From Haematococcus lacustris (taxonomy: Eukaryota > Chlorophyta > Chlorophyceae > Chlamydomonadales > Haematococcaceae): a stretch of 64,000 bases of DNA. A model generated the notes under the pieces. The model saw only the letters and a program-made list of their open reading frames with translations, had not been told where the DNA came from and searched no databases. Within the stretch, counting starts at the first letter, position 1. Every line of letters begins with the position of its first letter. Of this stretch, positions 1 to 12,726 are shown one piece after another. The stretch lies in assembly GCA_030144725.1 (NCBI GenBank), contig JASKMD010000006.1:10422832-10486831 (forward strand). The letters run 5' to 3'. A program made the translations under genes and the position numbers.

Positions 1-3000
1 CTGCCTGCCCCCTGCTTGCCCCCAGGCAGCCAGGCGAACCTGCCCCTCATCCCAGCAGCAGTGAGGAGGTGTTCCTGGCTTTTGGCCGTGTGTACTCAGG
101 CGTGGTGAGGGAGGGGCAGCTGGTGCACGTGCTTTCCGCCGCCTACAGCCCAGCTGCTCCTGAATCCCAACATCGGCAGACCGCAACGGTGAAGGGCCTG
201 TACATGATGATGGGCCGAGCCCTGGAGAAGTTGCAGGTGTGAGGTAGAGGAGTGAGGGGGCTGTGAGAGGGGGCGGGCAGGACTGCCCCTTATGGGGGGA
301 GGGGGAGGGCATGGCGGCTGGGAGGAGGGGGGCATGGGGTGCGCCCCGGGGGGCTAGGTGGTGGGGATGGTGGGGGGGGCAGGCTGCATGCACCACAGGT
401 CACTGAGGAAAGAATTGAGAGCCAGGGGGGCAGGCAGGCAGGCAGGCTGGCTGGCTGGCTTTAGGGCGGGCAGGGGACTGAAGCAGGTGGGGGGGGTGGG
501 GTGGGATGGGGTGGGGGGGGCGGTGGGGGGTTGCAGTGAAGACGCTGCGGCGCAGGCCTGCAGGGGGGGGGGGGGGGATAAGGCGGCTGGCTTGCCTCCC
601 TGGCTGCAGGCGGTGCCCGCTGGCTGCGTGTTGGCGCTGGCGGGCCTGGACACCGCGATCCTGAAGACGGCCACCCTGAGCAGCAGCCCCGCAGCCCTGC
701 CCCTGGCGCCCATGACCTACCAGGTGGGGGGGGGGGAGGGGCGGTGGGTGGAAGGGTGGGGGGAAAGGAGGGGAGGGAAGGGAGGGAAGGGATGGGCAGA
801 GGAGGGAGAAGGGGGGGAGAGAGAAGGAAGGTGGTAGTGGGGAGGGGGCGCCCCCACCCCCTGACCGCCTCTGACCGCACCCTGACCGCCCCTGACCGCA
901 CCCTGACCGCACCCTGACCGCACCCTAGCTGACAGGTCCATGCACCCAGCCCAGCCAGCATCTGCCAACCAGCCTGCTGCTGCCCAACCTGGTGCCACCA
1001 CCCTGCATCAACTAGCCTGATGTGCCTGCTTGCCACCCGCCCTGCCTGGCCTCCCCCTCAGCACCCCGCAGCAGCCCAGTACACAGTAACTTGCCCTGCT
1101 ATGGATGATATCATTGGGGGTGAAGCGGGGGGCCATGCTGTTGTGCCACAGCAAGCACGGAAGGGCGCACATCCCCCCTATAGCCGCATATTCGACTGAG
1201 CGCGCCGACTGCACCATTCTTGTTACCTACCAATGTATGTAGAAGCGTTGAGGAAGCTTCCTGAAACGCTCCCTGTAGAAAGACGGGGCCGGGCCTTGAC
1301 TCCGGATGCAAGTAAAACCGGCATACCCGGCAGTGTTGAGATCTCACATCCCACAACGCGCGAACATGACGCGACCTGAAAACCAATCTAGCAACCACCT
1401 AACGACGCCACGCGCGAAGGAAAATACAGCGCTCATGATGAAGAAACAAGAGAACACGAGAAACGGTGTGGTTGTAATTAGGCAAGTTAGTGTGTAATGA
1501 AGATGCTGAAGAGTAGGTTGCGCCATGCATCGAGGCCCGGCAGGCAGGCAGGCAGCCTCCCCCCTTCACCCTGCACCCCCCCCCCCTGCTGGCGTGCAGT
1601 CCGCCCCCATCGTGAGAGTGGCAGTGGAGCCGCAGCAGGCCTCGGACCTGCCCCGCCTGGTGAGCTGGGGGGCGCAAGGGGGGGTGGCAGGGGGGGGTGC
1701 AGGGGGGGGTGCAGGGGGGGGCGCAAGGGGGGGTGCAGGGGGGGGTGCAGGGGGGGGCGGCAGCGCAAGACAGGGCAGGGCTATGAAAGGGGGGTGGAGG
1801 GGCGGAGGTGTGTGTTCAGGCTGAGCTGCCCAACCCTGCATAGCCAACACCACAGGCTACCGTTTCATAGTCTCATCAGCCAGGTGCCACTGCCGGCCAC
1901 AGTAGGGCAGTCAGGGGGGCATTGGGGGGTGGAGGAGGCAGCCCTGCAGCACCACGGCTGACCAGCATGGCCTCAGGACAGCCAGCTGCTGCTGCTGCTG
2001 CTGCTGCTGGTAATGAGTGTGATGAGTGTGATGAGTGTGACAATGAGTGTGAGTGCCTCCTCCTGGCCTAGGTGGCTGGGCTGCGGCTGTTGAACCGCGC
2101 CGACCCGTTCGTGGAGGTGTCCGTGCTGTCCTCTGGCGAGCATGTGCTGGGTGCAGCGGGGGAGGTGCACCTGGAGACCTGCGTGAAGGACCTGCGGGAG
2201 AGGTTCGCCAGGGTGCAGCTCACGGTGCGGCGGGAGGGGGCAGGGGGTGGGAGGGGGGCGAGGGGGGAGGGGCGGGAGGGGCGGGGGGGGGAGCAGAGGG
2301 GAGGGGCGCGAGGGGCGGGAGGGGCGGGGTGGGAGGGGCTCTAGGTCTACTGGTGTGGGCCGAGAGTAGTTGCAGCGGGTGGCAACGTGCCGTTCCTCCC
2401 CCCGACCCTCCTGCTGCTGCTGCTGCTGCCTGCCTGCCCCTCAAGGTGTCCGCCCCCCTGGTGGCCTACAGAGAGAGTGTGATGTACACACCTGACACGA
2501 CAGAGGTTGGAGGTGTGACCCGCCCTGGTCACACCCCTGTCACACGCCCAGGGCCCCCATGCCCACCCAGCCTCAAGGATGGTGGGGGGGCGGCTGTGGG
2601 GGCAGGCGGGGCGGGCAAGGCAGCGCCCGGGCTGGCCACTCTGCATGCCGGCCTGGCGGGTGAGCGAGCAGCTCCCCCCCCAAGCCTGCCCTCCCACCTG
2701 CCTGGCCCCCCCTCAGCCTGCCCCCCCACCTGCAGCAGCTCCCCCCTGCACCTGGCTACCTGCAGACTTAGCAGGCAGCAGGCAGCATGCTCCCCCTGCC
2801 CCTGGCTGCCCACCCCACCTGCCAATTGGAGGTTAAGAAGCTACCCAGAAGCTCCCACTGCCCCTAGCTGCCTGCTGGGTCCTGAGAGCAGCAGCCAGGG
2901 CGCTGTCAGACTGAGCCACTGCCCCTGCACCCATGCACGTCGCCCCCCATGCTGACCCCCATGCATGTCCCCATGCAGGAGGGGGACGGGTGGTGGAGGG

Positions 3001-3813
3001 CGCCACCCCCAGCGGCTGCCTGGTGGTGCGGGTAAGGGCCTGGGGCCTGCCCCCCTCTGTGGCCAGCACCTTGGACGACAACAGCGCCCTGGTCAGGCGA
3101 CTGCTGGCAGCCCCCCCAGCTGCACCGCCCCCCCAGCAGGGCGCCTGCCCAAACAACCAGAAGGACATCTGCGGGGAAGCTGAGGGGGAAAAGTGTGACG
3201 GCAATGGCAGCGGGCAGCCAGACGCGGCACTCAGCTCAACAGCAGCAGCAGGGGAGGCAGGCGCAGCAGGCGCCGGCATGGCAGCAGTGGCTGCGAGCAG
3301 GGGGGGGGAGGTAGTGCCCGCTGCCTCTGCCTCCCCCCCCCTGGCCCCCCCCGAGGCCCCCGAAGCGACCGCCTTCCTTGCCAAGCTGCACAGCCTGGCC
3401 TCAGAGGCAGGGCCCCGCCCCCTGGCCATGCTGGCATCAGCCTGGCTGCTGGGCCCGGGGGGCTGCGGCCCAAACCTGCTGCTGGCCCCCCCCCGCCCCC
3501 CCCCTCACCCACACCTGCTGGCGGCACCCCTCCCAGCCCCATGAGGGGGGCAACCCCCACCCCCCACCTCCTTCCTAACCCACCCGCCCTTGACCCTGCC
3601 CCCGCCTCCTGGCCAGGCGCCCTGCTTGCAGAGCAGGGGGAGGGGGGGAAGGGGGGGGAGGACCCAGCTGCTGATCTGGGCAGCAGCAGCAGCATGGGCA
3701 GCCAACCTGTGTGGGGGGTGCCTCAGGCAACAAATAGGGCGGGCCTGGCGCCCCCCCCTCAGCCTGCCCTCACCCTGTTTGACCTGCCGCCAGCCCTGGT
3801 GGTCAGAGTGGGC

Positions 3814-3853
<40 letters not shown>

Positions 3854-5656
3854 GGGTGGGCCCAGGCAGGCAGGTGGGTGTTGCCCAGGCCGTGCCCCTG
3901 GGTGCATGTGAGCTGGACCATTGCCAGGCAGGTGGCGGCGGCAGCAGCGGCAGCGCCCCTGGCCAGCTGCTGCCACTCCCCTTAGGACGCCCGCTGGCAG
4001 CCGCTGCCCTGGGCTTTGCAGCCCCCTCTCCCCCCTCCCCCTCCTCCTCACCCGGCCCCCACCCCATCCTCAATGCAAACACACCCATGCCGCATGGCCT
4101 CAATGCACAGCAGCCCCACCCACCTACCATCCCATGCAATAGCCTGCCATGCAGCCATGCAAACAGTGAAACCCCATGCGGCGATGCAGCGAGGGTGGAA
4201 AGTCAGCCGGCACCTCTTCCCCCCAGCTCAGCGGCAGGCATCGGGGGGGGCAGTGGCCCTGGCTGGGTCCAGGGCAGGGGGGGGGCTGCAGCGTCAGCAG
4301 CGGCCCCAGGGGGGCCTGGGGGCCCGGACTGGGAGTACATCGCCGCCTCAGCTGAGTCTGGCGTGGTGGCGGGCTTCCAGCTGGCCTGCTCCGCCGGGCC
4401 ATTGTGTGAGGAGCCGCTGTGGGGCGTGGCCTTCCAGGTGCTGAGGGGGAGGGCAGAAGAGGGGAGGGGAGAAGGGAGAAGGAGGGGGAGGGGAGAAGAG
4501 GGAGTGGACAAGAGGGAGAGGAGGGGGGATGAGGGGGGGGGGGAGAGAAGCAATTTCAGCTTTGCCTGCCCTTATGGACCTGGTGTTGGTGGCTGACCAG
4601 ACAGGGTGGAGGACCAGGGACACGTGCCATGTTGCCTGTGCTAGCCTGCCCCTGACACCCCCACCCCTGCTGCCCCTGCTGCCCCTGACCAGGTGGAAGT
4701 GCGAGTGTCAGGCCAGGGCGGCCCTTCAGGACTGGCAGCTAACCTGCAGGAGGACGTGTATGGCCCGTTCTCTGGCCAGGTGCAGTGGGTTAAGACAAGC
4801 CGGGTCGGGCGCTCAGCTGGGTCGCGGGCTGAGCCGGCTCGCGGGCGAGATCGGGGGTGCCTTTCTTCCACACATTTTCAGTTTTGATGGTCGCAGGTGA
4901 TGACCAGCGTGGCGGCTTGCTGCAGGCGAGCGCTGACGGAAGCAGAGCCGCGTCTGGTGGAGGCCATGTACCTGTGCGCCATCCAGGTGCGGCTGCGCTG
5001 ACTTCCGTCGTGCGACTCGTGCGCGGGAGTACGGTTGCGTCTTGCAGCCGACTCGTGGGCACTAACCGTGCTGTGATGTGCTGCTGGCGCCGCAGACCAG
5101 CGCGGAAGCCCTCAGCGGCGTCTATGCGGTGCTGTATCGCAGACGAGCCCGTGTGTTGCGCGAAGAGGTGGGTGGCTCGGTGCGTGCGGCAGCTCTGCAA
5201 GGTGTCCCCCGCTCCGCTAAAGCTGAGGACTGGGTGCGGGCGTGGTGCAGATGCGCGAGGGCAGTGACATCTTCCTCATCCACGCACACCTGCCAGTGGA
5301 GGCGTCCTTCGGGCTTGCAGATGAGTTGCGGCGCAAGTCCTCGGGCGCAGCATCCGCCTCTCTGCTCTTGTCGCACTGGGAACGGCTTGCGGTGAGCGCG
5401 GGTTGTTAGGCCGCTGGCGTGCCGCTTCCATATAAAGCGGGCAAGGTGGGTGCTGCGCTGCCGCATACAGGTCGACCCTTTCTTCGTACCGACGACAGAG
5501 GAAGAACGAGAGGAGCACGGAGAAGAGGGAGTAGGCGGCACTACAAACCTGGCGCGTCGACTTATAGACGCAGTACGTCGACGAAAAGGCCTGGCTGTAG
5601 ATGAAAAGGTGGTCAAGGTAGCAACGAAGCAGCGCACTTTGAAACGCAATGTTTGA
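1..5656 (+). CDS. EFL1: EFL1/Ria1 ribosome-assembly GTPase, 3' part (5' end outside window)
   Basis: EFL1 is an EF-2-like cytoplasmic GTPase that, with SBDS, releases eIF6 (Tif6) from pre-60S subunits. Exons read: about 26-236, 610-723, 1600-1659, 2072-2224, 2446-2512, 2979-4437 (with a frame break), 4693-4779, 4897-4986, 5096-5167, 5251-5391, 5471-5656 (TGA). Visible family blocks in order: domain II (EEVFLAFGRVYSGVV), GEVHLETCVKDLRERF, VSAPLVAYRESV, the CGPNLL block, VVAGFQLACSAGPLCEEP, the EF-G domain IV/V stretch ending DVYGPFSGQ, VYAVLYRRRARVL, SFGLADELRRKSSG, and the C-terminal VDPFFVPTTEEE...RRRKGL...KQRTLKRN typical of EFL1 rather than EF-2. The G domain lies upstream of position 1. 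A Pro/Ala/Gln-rich insertion of about 300 residues, including a Gln run coded at 3815-3852, interrupts the protein between the CGPNLL block and the GFQLA block. The frame changes between about 3490 and 3541 (see findings). Confidence 0.93.
3815..3852 (+). repeat. CAG trinucleotide run encoding poly-Gln in EFL1
   Basis: Uninterrupted CAG repeats read in frame as about 12 Gln inside the non-conserved insertion of EFL1. Confidence 0.9.
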
Positions 5657-5882
5657 ACCTGTCCATGTCCATCATAAAATGATACGTGGAGTCATCAAGG
5701 GTGGCACTTGTACTGTTACATTGAGACGGAGCCTGCCATTAGCCAAAACTCTTCAAGGCCGGACTGGAAATCATGCATGCAACCTTGATTTCTTATGCAA
5801 GCACGCACTCCGAGAATGCTCAGTGCAGATGAGCGAGTTGTAGTGATACTGGTGCGTAGGGCTGGTATTTAAGGAAGGAAGG

Positions 5883-7802
5883 ATGGCTCCCAAAGTCCGA
5901 AAGTTGGGACCTAGCAATACGACTGCACCATCAGCAGGGAGCAGCGGCGAAGCATTGCTAGACAAACCTAAAGTCGAGCCTGTGAAAGTTAATTTGTACG
6001 ATGGAGCAGCCTTGAAATCCGCACTGGATGACTGCGCAAGAGAGGTAGCTGCAGAAAGTGTCCAGACACGGTCAAGGGCGATCTCAGCGCAGCGCACGCC
6101 TTCACCGCAGGTGGTGATTGACGCGGGGTTCGAGGAGAACTTGTTCATCAGCAACATCAAGATAGCCCTGGGTTTGGCAGCGTGAGAGAGTGCTGTGCAG
6201 CAGCCTGTGCGTGCGTGTCCCCTCCCCCCCCTTCCTCACTGACCTGCCATACTCAGCATCACCCTTCCCTCCTTTCAGGATTGGGTTTGCACTCCTCGCC
6301 CAGTTCGGACCTGGAAAGTTCCCCTCCAACTGGTGGATGGTTGCTGGATGCGTGGCAGCCTACTGCGCTGTCACCGTCATCCTCAACTGGTTCTCCTACA
6401 AGTATGAAGGCGACTCCTACCTGGTCACCAAACCCAGCCGGGTGCGCTCCCCCTGCCACAGCAGTAGGGGGCCACCAGCAAAGGCGGCTGCACCCACAGG
6501 GTTCACCAGCAGCAGCAGGTGGCAGCAGGTGGCAGCGCCTCTAGCGGGCAAGCCGTGGTGTCCCTGCACAGGCCACTGCCACCTAGGCGCTGCACATCAG
6601 TGTGTGCTGCTCGCAGCAGGGTAACACTCCGCCCCCCAGGTGCTGAGAGCAAAGCAGGTGCAGGGCAGCAGCAGGGTCACACGTTGTCACTCCCAGCCTG
6701 GTGTGCGCCACACAAGCGGTGTCCAGTGTGCCTGGAGCCAGCACAGCAGTAGCAGGCTGCCACGCAGCAGCATTGCTAGGTGCACTGACACTGCTGGCTG
6801 TGTAATGTTCTGCTTGGCGAGCCGGCTGTGATTGCGATGGTGGGTTTGCACCTTTGTGGCCACTGGCCCTGTATGGCTGCGTGGCTGGGTTGCAATGCAT
6901 GGGCTGCAGGCAGGGGAGCCTGGGCCGCGCTTGTCCTCCCGCCTGCCCAAGTATGACGACAAGTACACCCTGGTCATCTCCAGCACCTTGAACCGCAAGG
7001 CAGCGGGGCACAAGTGGGTGGACGGGCCAGACACCAGCAGGGCCCGACACCAGCAGGGCCAGGGGCAGGGCTGCTGTGGGGACGGGGTGGGGAGGGGGCA
7101 GGGGCGCAGGGCGTAGGAGCAGCAGCAGGGCCAGGACGAGCCCCAGCTACCCTACAGGTCAGACAGGGGCAGGTGTGGGGTTAGGGTTAGGGTCAGGGTT
7201 TGGTAGTGTTACAGTGTAGTGCTGTAGTGCAGGGAGGGTTACAGGTCGGTGCAGTGCTGCAGTGTACGTCCCTGTCATCAGGTCCTGCCGCCCCCCTCCC
7301 TGCCCAGCCCACCGTGTTGTGCCCTAGCCCAGCCCCCAGCTGCTGGCAGGCAGGCACCCCCACAGACCCCCCACAGGGCGCTGCCAGCTAGGCTCTGCCG
7401 CCAGGTCCTGACCCGTGCTGGCCGCAGGGAGGTCAGCCTGACTGCCAGCGTGGCTGACTTCTTCCACGCGGACGGCTACTTGTCTGACGCAGCCTTCAAA
7501 CCCAGGGTGGGTGGGGCAAGCCGGCCTGGGTGAGCACCCCTGCTGGGCTAGCTACCTCGAGCCACCTCTGAAGCAGCCCTCCATGGCAGTCAGCCAGTCC
7601 CTCTACCCTGTTTCCTGTACCGCTCAGCGCCCAGCCCCGCCGCCCTGCCAGTGGCCTGACCTGACCTGCCTACCTGCCCGCCCGCATGATCTGCACGCCC
7701 TGCCTGGACCTGGCCCTGCTCAGCCCTGCCCCACCCCCCCTGCCCCAGGTGGAGGCGCTGCTGAAGGAGTACGGCAGCGCGGGGACCAAGAAGGCTACCT
7801 GA
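5883..7802 (+). CDS. SPCS2: Signal peptidase complex subunit 2 (SPC25-like)
   Basis: SPCS2 is an accessory membrane subunit of the ER signal peptidase complex. Five exons with consistent phases: 5883-6181, 6279-6441, 6910-7013, 7428-7506, 7749-7802, giving 232 residues, close to the family length of about 190-230. The N-terminal cytosolic part carries VKVNLYDGAALKSALDD, matching the family's KVELFDG..VK..LDD. Two membrane segments follow: KIALGLAAIGFALLAQF and MVAGCVAAYCAVTVILNWF, separated by the short luminal PGKFPSNW loop. After them come RLPKYDDKYTLVISS and EVSLTASVADFFHADGYLS, the conserved C-terminal domain. The start ATG lies about 225 bp after the EFL1 stop and is the first in its frame. 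The tail ends GSAGTKKAT. Intron 2 (6442-6909) and intron 3 (7014-7427) are GC-rich; intron 3 contains a TTAGGG-like tract. Confidence 0.93.
7160..7200 (+). repeat. Telomere-like TTAGGG tract in an SPCS2 intron
   Basis: Two perfect and one imperfect TTAGGG units in a row within intron 3 of SPCS2. The same motif recurs elsewhere in the window. Confidence 0.7.
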
Positions 7803-9860
7803 CTAGAGGCCTGAGCTCCCCCTGCCCCTGCCCCTCAACAGCTGCTAGCCACCACGAACGAGGCTAGCGATGTGCAGACAAACGCACAGACCAGGCAGAC
7901 TCGCTGCAGCGCACTGCTAGCCAAGCACTCTAGCCAGCACAGTGGCGCTGAGGCAGCACTGCTGGAGCAGCAACCTAGCGCAGCGAAGGACCCAGGGTGG
8001 TGGCGCCTGCCTGACTGGACCAGAGGCCCCTCTCCTTCTTTGAGATTCTGGGGTGTAAGGACAGCTGGGGGTTACAGCCTGGGTGGGTTTTGGCGCTGGG
8101 GGCAGGGGCAGGCGCAGGGGCAGGCTCATGGCGGCGCAGGGCCCTGGGATCATCGGGGTGTGTGCGACACAGACCTAGTCAAGGCTGCACGGGTGCGCTG
8201 AATGACGCTACCGGGTGCAAGGTGCCAGGCTGGTCTTCATCTGCCTGAACCTGGTCAGGCTGTGTGGCTCAGTGAGACGCCTGCATTACCCTGTGGTCGG
8301 AGCCTGGCTTGTATCCAGGCAGTGGGGTGAATGAATCACTAAACTCACCTTCTGCTTGCATTTGCAGCGCAGTGTCCCCCTGCACACTACCAAGAGTTCT
8401 AGAGCCCACTGGCTTGTGGCTGTCAAGGGTTCTCCATGCTGTCATGGATGACATGGTGCCACCCACAGGCCAACACCCCTGCAAGAGATGCCGTGCTTGG
8501 GAAGGTGTGTTGGTGCCGCATCCTGCTGTGCTCCAGTGCCCAACACAAGTTGACGTTCGTCGTAGGTGTTAATTAGAGGCAAAGAGAGACCATAGTAGGC
8601 ATAGCTTGCTTTGTCCGTGGCCGTGCTGCGCCAGCAGCAACCAATGCCGATGGTTCCGCACCGTTGTAACCGTCCAGTTTGGCATGGCAACGTGACCGTG
8701 CTCATCACCAACTTCGGCAGGATAGCTGGCGACACACTCCATACCAACATGCACATGAAAGGGTGCGCATATTTCGACCATGAAGCGCTTCATGTCCTTC
8801 CTTCGAAAGTCTACATCCCCATTCTCTTGCCTGAGGTAATGTATAATCATTTGCCTCTTCTTAGGCATGATGGGGTCATCAACTAGGATATAGCTATCAA
8901 TGTTCTAGTACGGATAGCACTAGTGAGACTAGCATTACCAAACAAATTGTCAGGCGTTCCCAACTACCTGAAAATCACACCCCTGTGATAGGAAGCCCGT
9001 ATCTCCGCAGCCACTCAGTCTAAATATATATGTAAACAGTGCTTTGAACAGAGGAGACTCATAGCTACGAGATGGCAGACGCAGCAAAAACTATCTCGCT
9101 CTCAGCGGTGCTCAGTGTCTGCCCAAAGATCGACATTTGAACTCATGCGATTTCGCCCCATGCGAGGCGCGCCGCTCTAGCACGCTTCGCCACGCTGTTG
9201 TGACTGGCACCTGCAACGCGCAGCAGCAGTCGGAACATGGTTCGCGTTTGGCATGTGGACGCGACGACGGCAGTCGTGACAACTGGATACCACTATTAGC
9301 TATTGAAGCTGCTGCTGGCGCTGGTGCATTACCGGCTGCTCTACTACGCTAAAACAAGGTGCTAGGTGCAGTACGTGGTGTTGTCTCACCTTGCTTTGCT
9401 GCCCTCGACTTGTTAGCTGCAGGTGCCTCACGCTTACGTGACGTGTTTGCCGCTGCCAGCTGTTGCTGCTGCTGAGGGGGTGCACCAGCAGGCAAAGCCA
9501 GCTCAGACGTGGTGCTTGCATGTGGGGAGGCTGAGGTAGGGGAGGTAGGGGAGGTAGGGGTGATGTACGGGAGGTAGGGGAGGTAGGGGAGGGGAGGGGA
9601 GGCTGAGGTAGGGAAGGTAGGCTGAGGTAGGTTGAGGTAGGCTGAGGTAGGGAAGGCGGGTGAAGGAGAGGTAGGGAAGAGGTAGGAGGCGAGAAGAAGG
9701 AGAGGTAGGGGGGAGGAGGTTGATGGCAGGCTGGGCTGCTGGGAGGAGGGGCTCCTGGGAGCTGGGCGGGGCAGACGAGGTTGGGAGATGGTGGGTTAAG
9801 TTGTGTTGGTGGGGGCCACGTGGCGGAGTGGTAAGCCAAGCTCAGTCGGCTCCTCATGCA
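7803..9860. other. Intergenic stretch, no gene recognised
   Basis: No open frame here resembles a known family and none chains with plausible exons. The longest frames (8569-8868 minus; 8611-8886 plus) overlap each other. GC falls around 8,850-9,060. From about 9,530 to 9,720 there is a degenerate AGGTAGGGG minisatellite. Confidence 0.5.
9530..9720. repeat. AGGTAGGG-type minisatellite
   Basis: Variants of GAGGTAGGG and GCTGAGGTAGG alternate over about 190 bp. Confidence 0.75.
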
Positions 9861-10042
9861 CCTGTAGCCATCAGCATGTGTACCTTGGAAGGGGTCAATC
9901 TTTTCACATACAGACACATACAAACACATACAAACCCAATGATTGAGTTGCAAAGTGGCACGGACGCGTTGCTGAGTATGCTACAAATAATCCGAGTGAG
10001 CACAGCCTCGGCCTCGCCAATCAAGACAGTATCTACTACAAG

Positions 10043-10357
10043 ATGTCCCAGAAGATCACCAAAGCCGCGGCGAAAGGAGCTGGCGAAAGGGTGATGACCG
10101 ACACGAACATCTCCACACCCGCGCAACGAACTGCCCTTCTCGACCGTACCGGCGGGCTCTACAACCAAAAGCTGGCCATGCGTTGGAAACGGGCGACCGA
10201 CGACAGGTGCCCACTCTGCGGGGAAGCCTACAGTGCCACTCACCTCCTCTCGGGCTGCAGCGAGACACTACCGATGGTGCAAGAAAGGCCTGAAGGTCAG
10301 GTTGTTTGTTCAATGGTGCAAAACATAAAGCGGATAATAGCTGTAGGGGGTGACTAG
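10043..10357 (+). mobile_element. Non-LTR retrotransposon (LINE) reverse-transcriptase C-terminal remnant
   Basis: The frame reads STPAQRTALLDRTGGLYNQ, then LAMRWKRATDDRCPLCGEA, then YSATHLLSGCSE. This fits the C-terminal zinc-knuckle region of LINE polyproteins, here CX2CX7HX4C (CPLCG...H...C). It ends in a stop soon after the knuckle. The sequence upstream (to about 9,870) has lost an open RT frame, so this is a 5'-truncated dead copy. No poly-A or simple 3' tail could be assigned with certainty. Confidence 0.75.
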
Positions 10358-10359
10358 TC

Positions 10360-11180
10360 CCTACTGTGCCGCCCACCATTACAGCGATATAGCGCTGCCA
10401 CACTCGGATTCGGGTTTCTTCACATCCTCGCCCAGCGGCCTGTACCATCAAGAAGCTCGCGCAGCCATGTTTGCCGGACTTCGGTGGTGTGCTCCACCGA
10501 CATGTCGTGCATCGCTAACGGATAGCCAAGGACGTAGCTTACCAATGTAGCTAACCACGGTCAGTGATTGGGACACATCCGGGGTCACATGTGGACGCGC
10601 ATTATCACATTGCAGCAGACGCAACAAACGTTACATCAAATGATGGAGTAGATTGGCTGCAGTTGCATGAAGATTACCAACCCCATGTTGGGAACGCCTG
10701 ACAGATAGTCCGTTTTATTTCATGAAGGTGACCAGTCACGCAAGGTCCATTCAATAGAGTTTTGCCTTATGTATGAACCCATTGTCGACACCAGCAAAGC
10801 GATGGGATGTACGCACATGATGAAAAAAGTTTGCACATATAGTAATAGGCCTTTCTTGACGCCTTTTGCGGCATGACGGGTAGCACTGATGAGTGTATTG
10901 TAGCACTGATGAGTGTTCAATTGTTGGTGCCTATTTTCGTGGGAGCAAGAGGTGGTCGCTTTTTGCGTTCAATCGTAACTCACAGTACCATCTTCCGGTG
11001 AATTACTATAGACGCGATGATCCCTATACATTACGGGAGAATAATTTATTGTTATTTTGTCGTAATTGTTGATTTATACGGTTATGTTGATCAAACTCGG
11101 ACAATTACAGCAAGCACAGCAATTACAAGCAATGTCGGCCGGTAAAAGTTTTACTTGCTGGCGCTCTACAGCCCGCGAAC
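10360..11180. other. AT-richer intergenic stretch, no gene recognised
   Basis: Base composition is clearly AT-richer than the surroundings, especially 10,600-11,140. A short direct repeat (GCACTGATGAGTGT) occurs twice at about 10,880-10,920. Nothing else could be supported. Confidence 0.5.
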
Positions 11181-11489
11181 CATGGAATCATAGTAACCCT
11201 AAATAAGCGGCAGCAACTGCCAGAAGCTTCATCTTCAGAGCCTTGCCAGCTGCTTCGTGGGCGTGGAAGTCTTCTAGGCGTTGCGCTGCTTGCGGGTGAC
11301 GCTGGGTGTCGCATAGGGGTTCAAAGGCCGCCATTACCCGTAGCCAGGAGGAGCAGCAACATGCTGCCCGCTTGCCTTGCCGACCAGTTGGGCAGACCCG
11401 GGCTAGCAGGTTGCAAGCAGGTTGCAAGCTAGCAGCCAAGGGCACCGACGCCTGGCAAACTGCTAGGGACACCGCCGCCAGGCCAGCAA

Positions 11490-12032
11490 CAGCGGGAGTA
11501 GCAGCGGCAGCAGCAGCCGAGCAGTGGCAGCAGCAGCAGCCGGGCAGTGGCAGCAGCAGGGCAGTAACAGCAGGGCAGCAGCAGCAGCAGGAGGGCAACA
11601 ACAGTAGCAGCAACAGCCAGGAAGCAGCAGCAGCCGGGCAGCAGCAGCAGCCGGGCAGCAGCAGCAGCAGGGCAGCAGGGCGGCAACAGCAGCAGCAGGG
11701 CGGCAGGGCGGCAACAGCAGCGGCAGGGCAGCAGAAGCAGCCGGGCAGCAGCAGCATCAGCAGCCGGGCAACAGTAGCAGCAGCAGGGCGGTAGCAGCAA
11801 CAGCAGCAGGGAAGCAGCAGCAGCCGGGCGGCAGCAGCAGCAGCCGGGCGGCGGCAGCAGCAGCAGCCGGGCAGCAGCAGCAGCGGGGCAGCAACAGCAG
11901 CGGGGCAGCAACAGCCGGGCAGCAGCAACATTAGCAGCAGCAGCAGGGCAGCAGCAGCTGCAGGGCAGCAGCAGCAGCAGGAGGGCAACAACAACATCAA
12001 CAAGGCAGCAGCAGCAGCAGCAGCAGCAAGAT
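11490..12032. repeat. GCAGCAG-rich low-complexity tract
   Basis: About 540 bp of GCA/CAG triplets interrupted by GGGCAGC and CCGGGC spacers. Long open frames on both strands (Ser/Gln/Gly/Ala one way, Leu/Cys/Pro the other) are composition artefacts, not genes. The same spacer vocabulary reappears in the satellite at 40,743-42,055. Confidence 0.85.
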
Positions 12033-12726
12033 TTTGCTTGTTCACAAAGGCGGGATAGCAATGTAGGACATGACAAGGCATGTGCACTGTGCAAGAAAAA
12101 CTCCAGCATGCTATAGCTGGTGTTCAGCTGACTCTTGTTCTTGATCATGGTTGCTAGTGCTGCCTTGCTGCGGATTGCCAAGTTCACTATTTCACAGTTG
12201 CATGAGACGACGATACGACACTTGCAAGCCAATTTTACCTGCTTGGCCAGATAGGCGACCAGAGCGTCGAGGCTCCATTGCCTCATATGCAATGGCCGGT
12301 TTGGGCTGCGTGGCCGGTTTGGGACGCAATCTGCATCAGCGAGCTTCTGCGACAGCTGCAACAGCGGTGTTAGGCTGCCCAGCCACTTTGTTCTCCGGGG
12401 ACCCTGTTGCGCAATGGACGTGGTGCTACTAGTCAAATGATGCTACTAGTGGTGCTACTAGTCAAAAGGAGGTCAACGCTAAGGTCCGTCAACGCGTCTC
12501 ACCGTCAAGCCTCGTAGCTGCCAAACGTGTTGTTGCGACCTCTAGCGGAGGCGGAAGAAGGTTACATGTTGGTATCTCGAAGTCGTTATCACTGCCGCAT
12601 TGGTCGCCAATGCTTCCGCTGCTGACGGTGTAGGTGCTGTCGGTCATCTTGGCTGGTGGGCAGGCTGGTATGGGTGAGGTTGCGGCTGAAAGTTTGTCCT
12701 AGAGTAAAGAGTGAAAAGGGGGTGAC

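Noticed and set aside
354..1036. Long Pro/Gly/Ser-rich ORFs on both strands
   Set aside because: They come from G-runs and C-runs in EFL1 introns; the conserved EFL1 exons lie in other frames.
11188..12436. ORFs of 299 and 335 residues rich in Cys/Leu/Pro (minus) and 162 residues rich in Gln/Ser (plus)
   Set aside because: Composition artefact of the GCAGCAG tract; no start context, motif or neighbouring exon.
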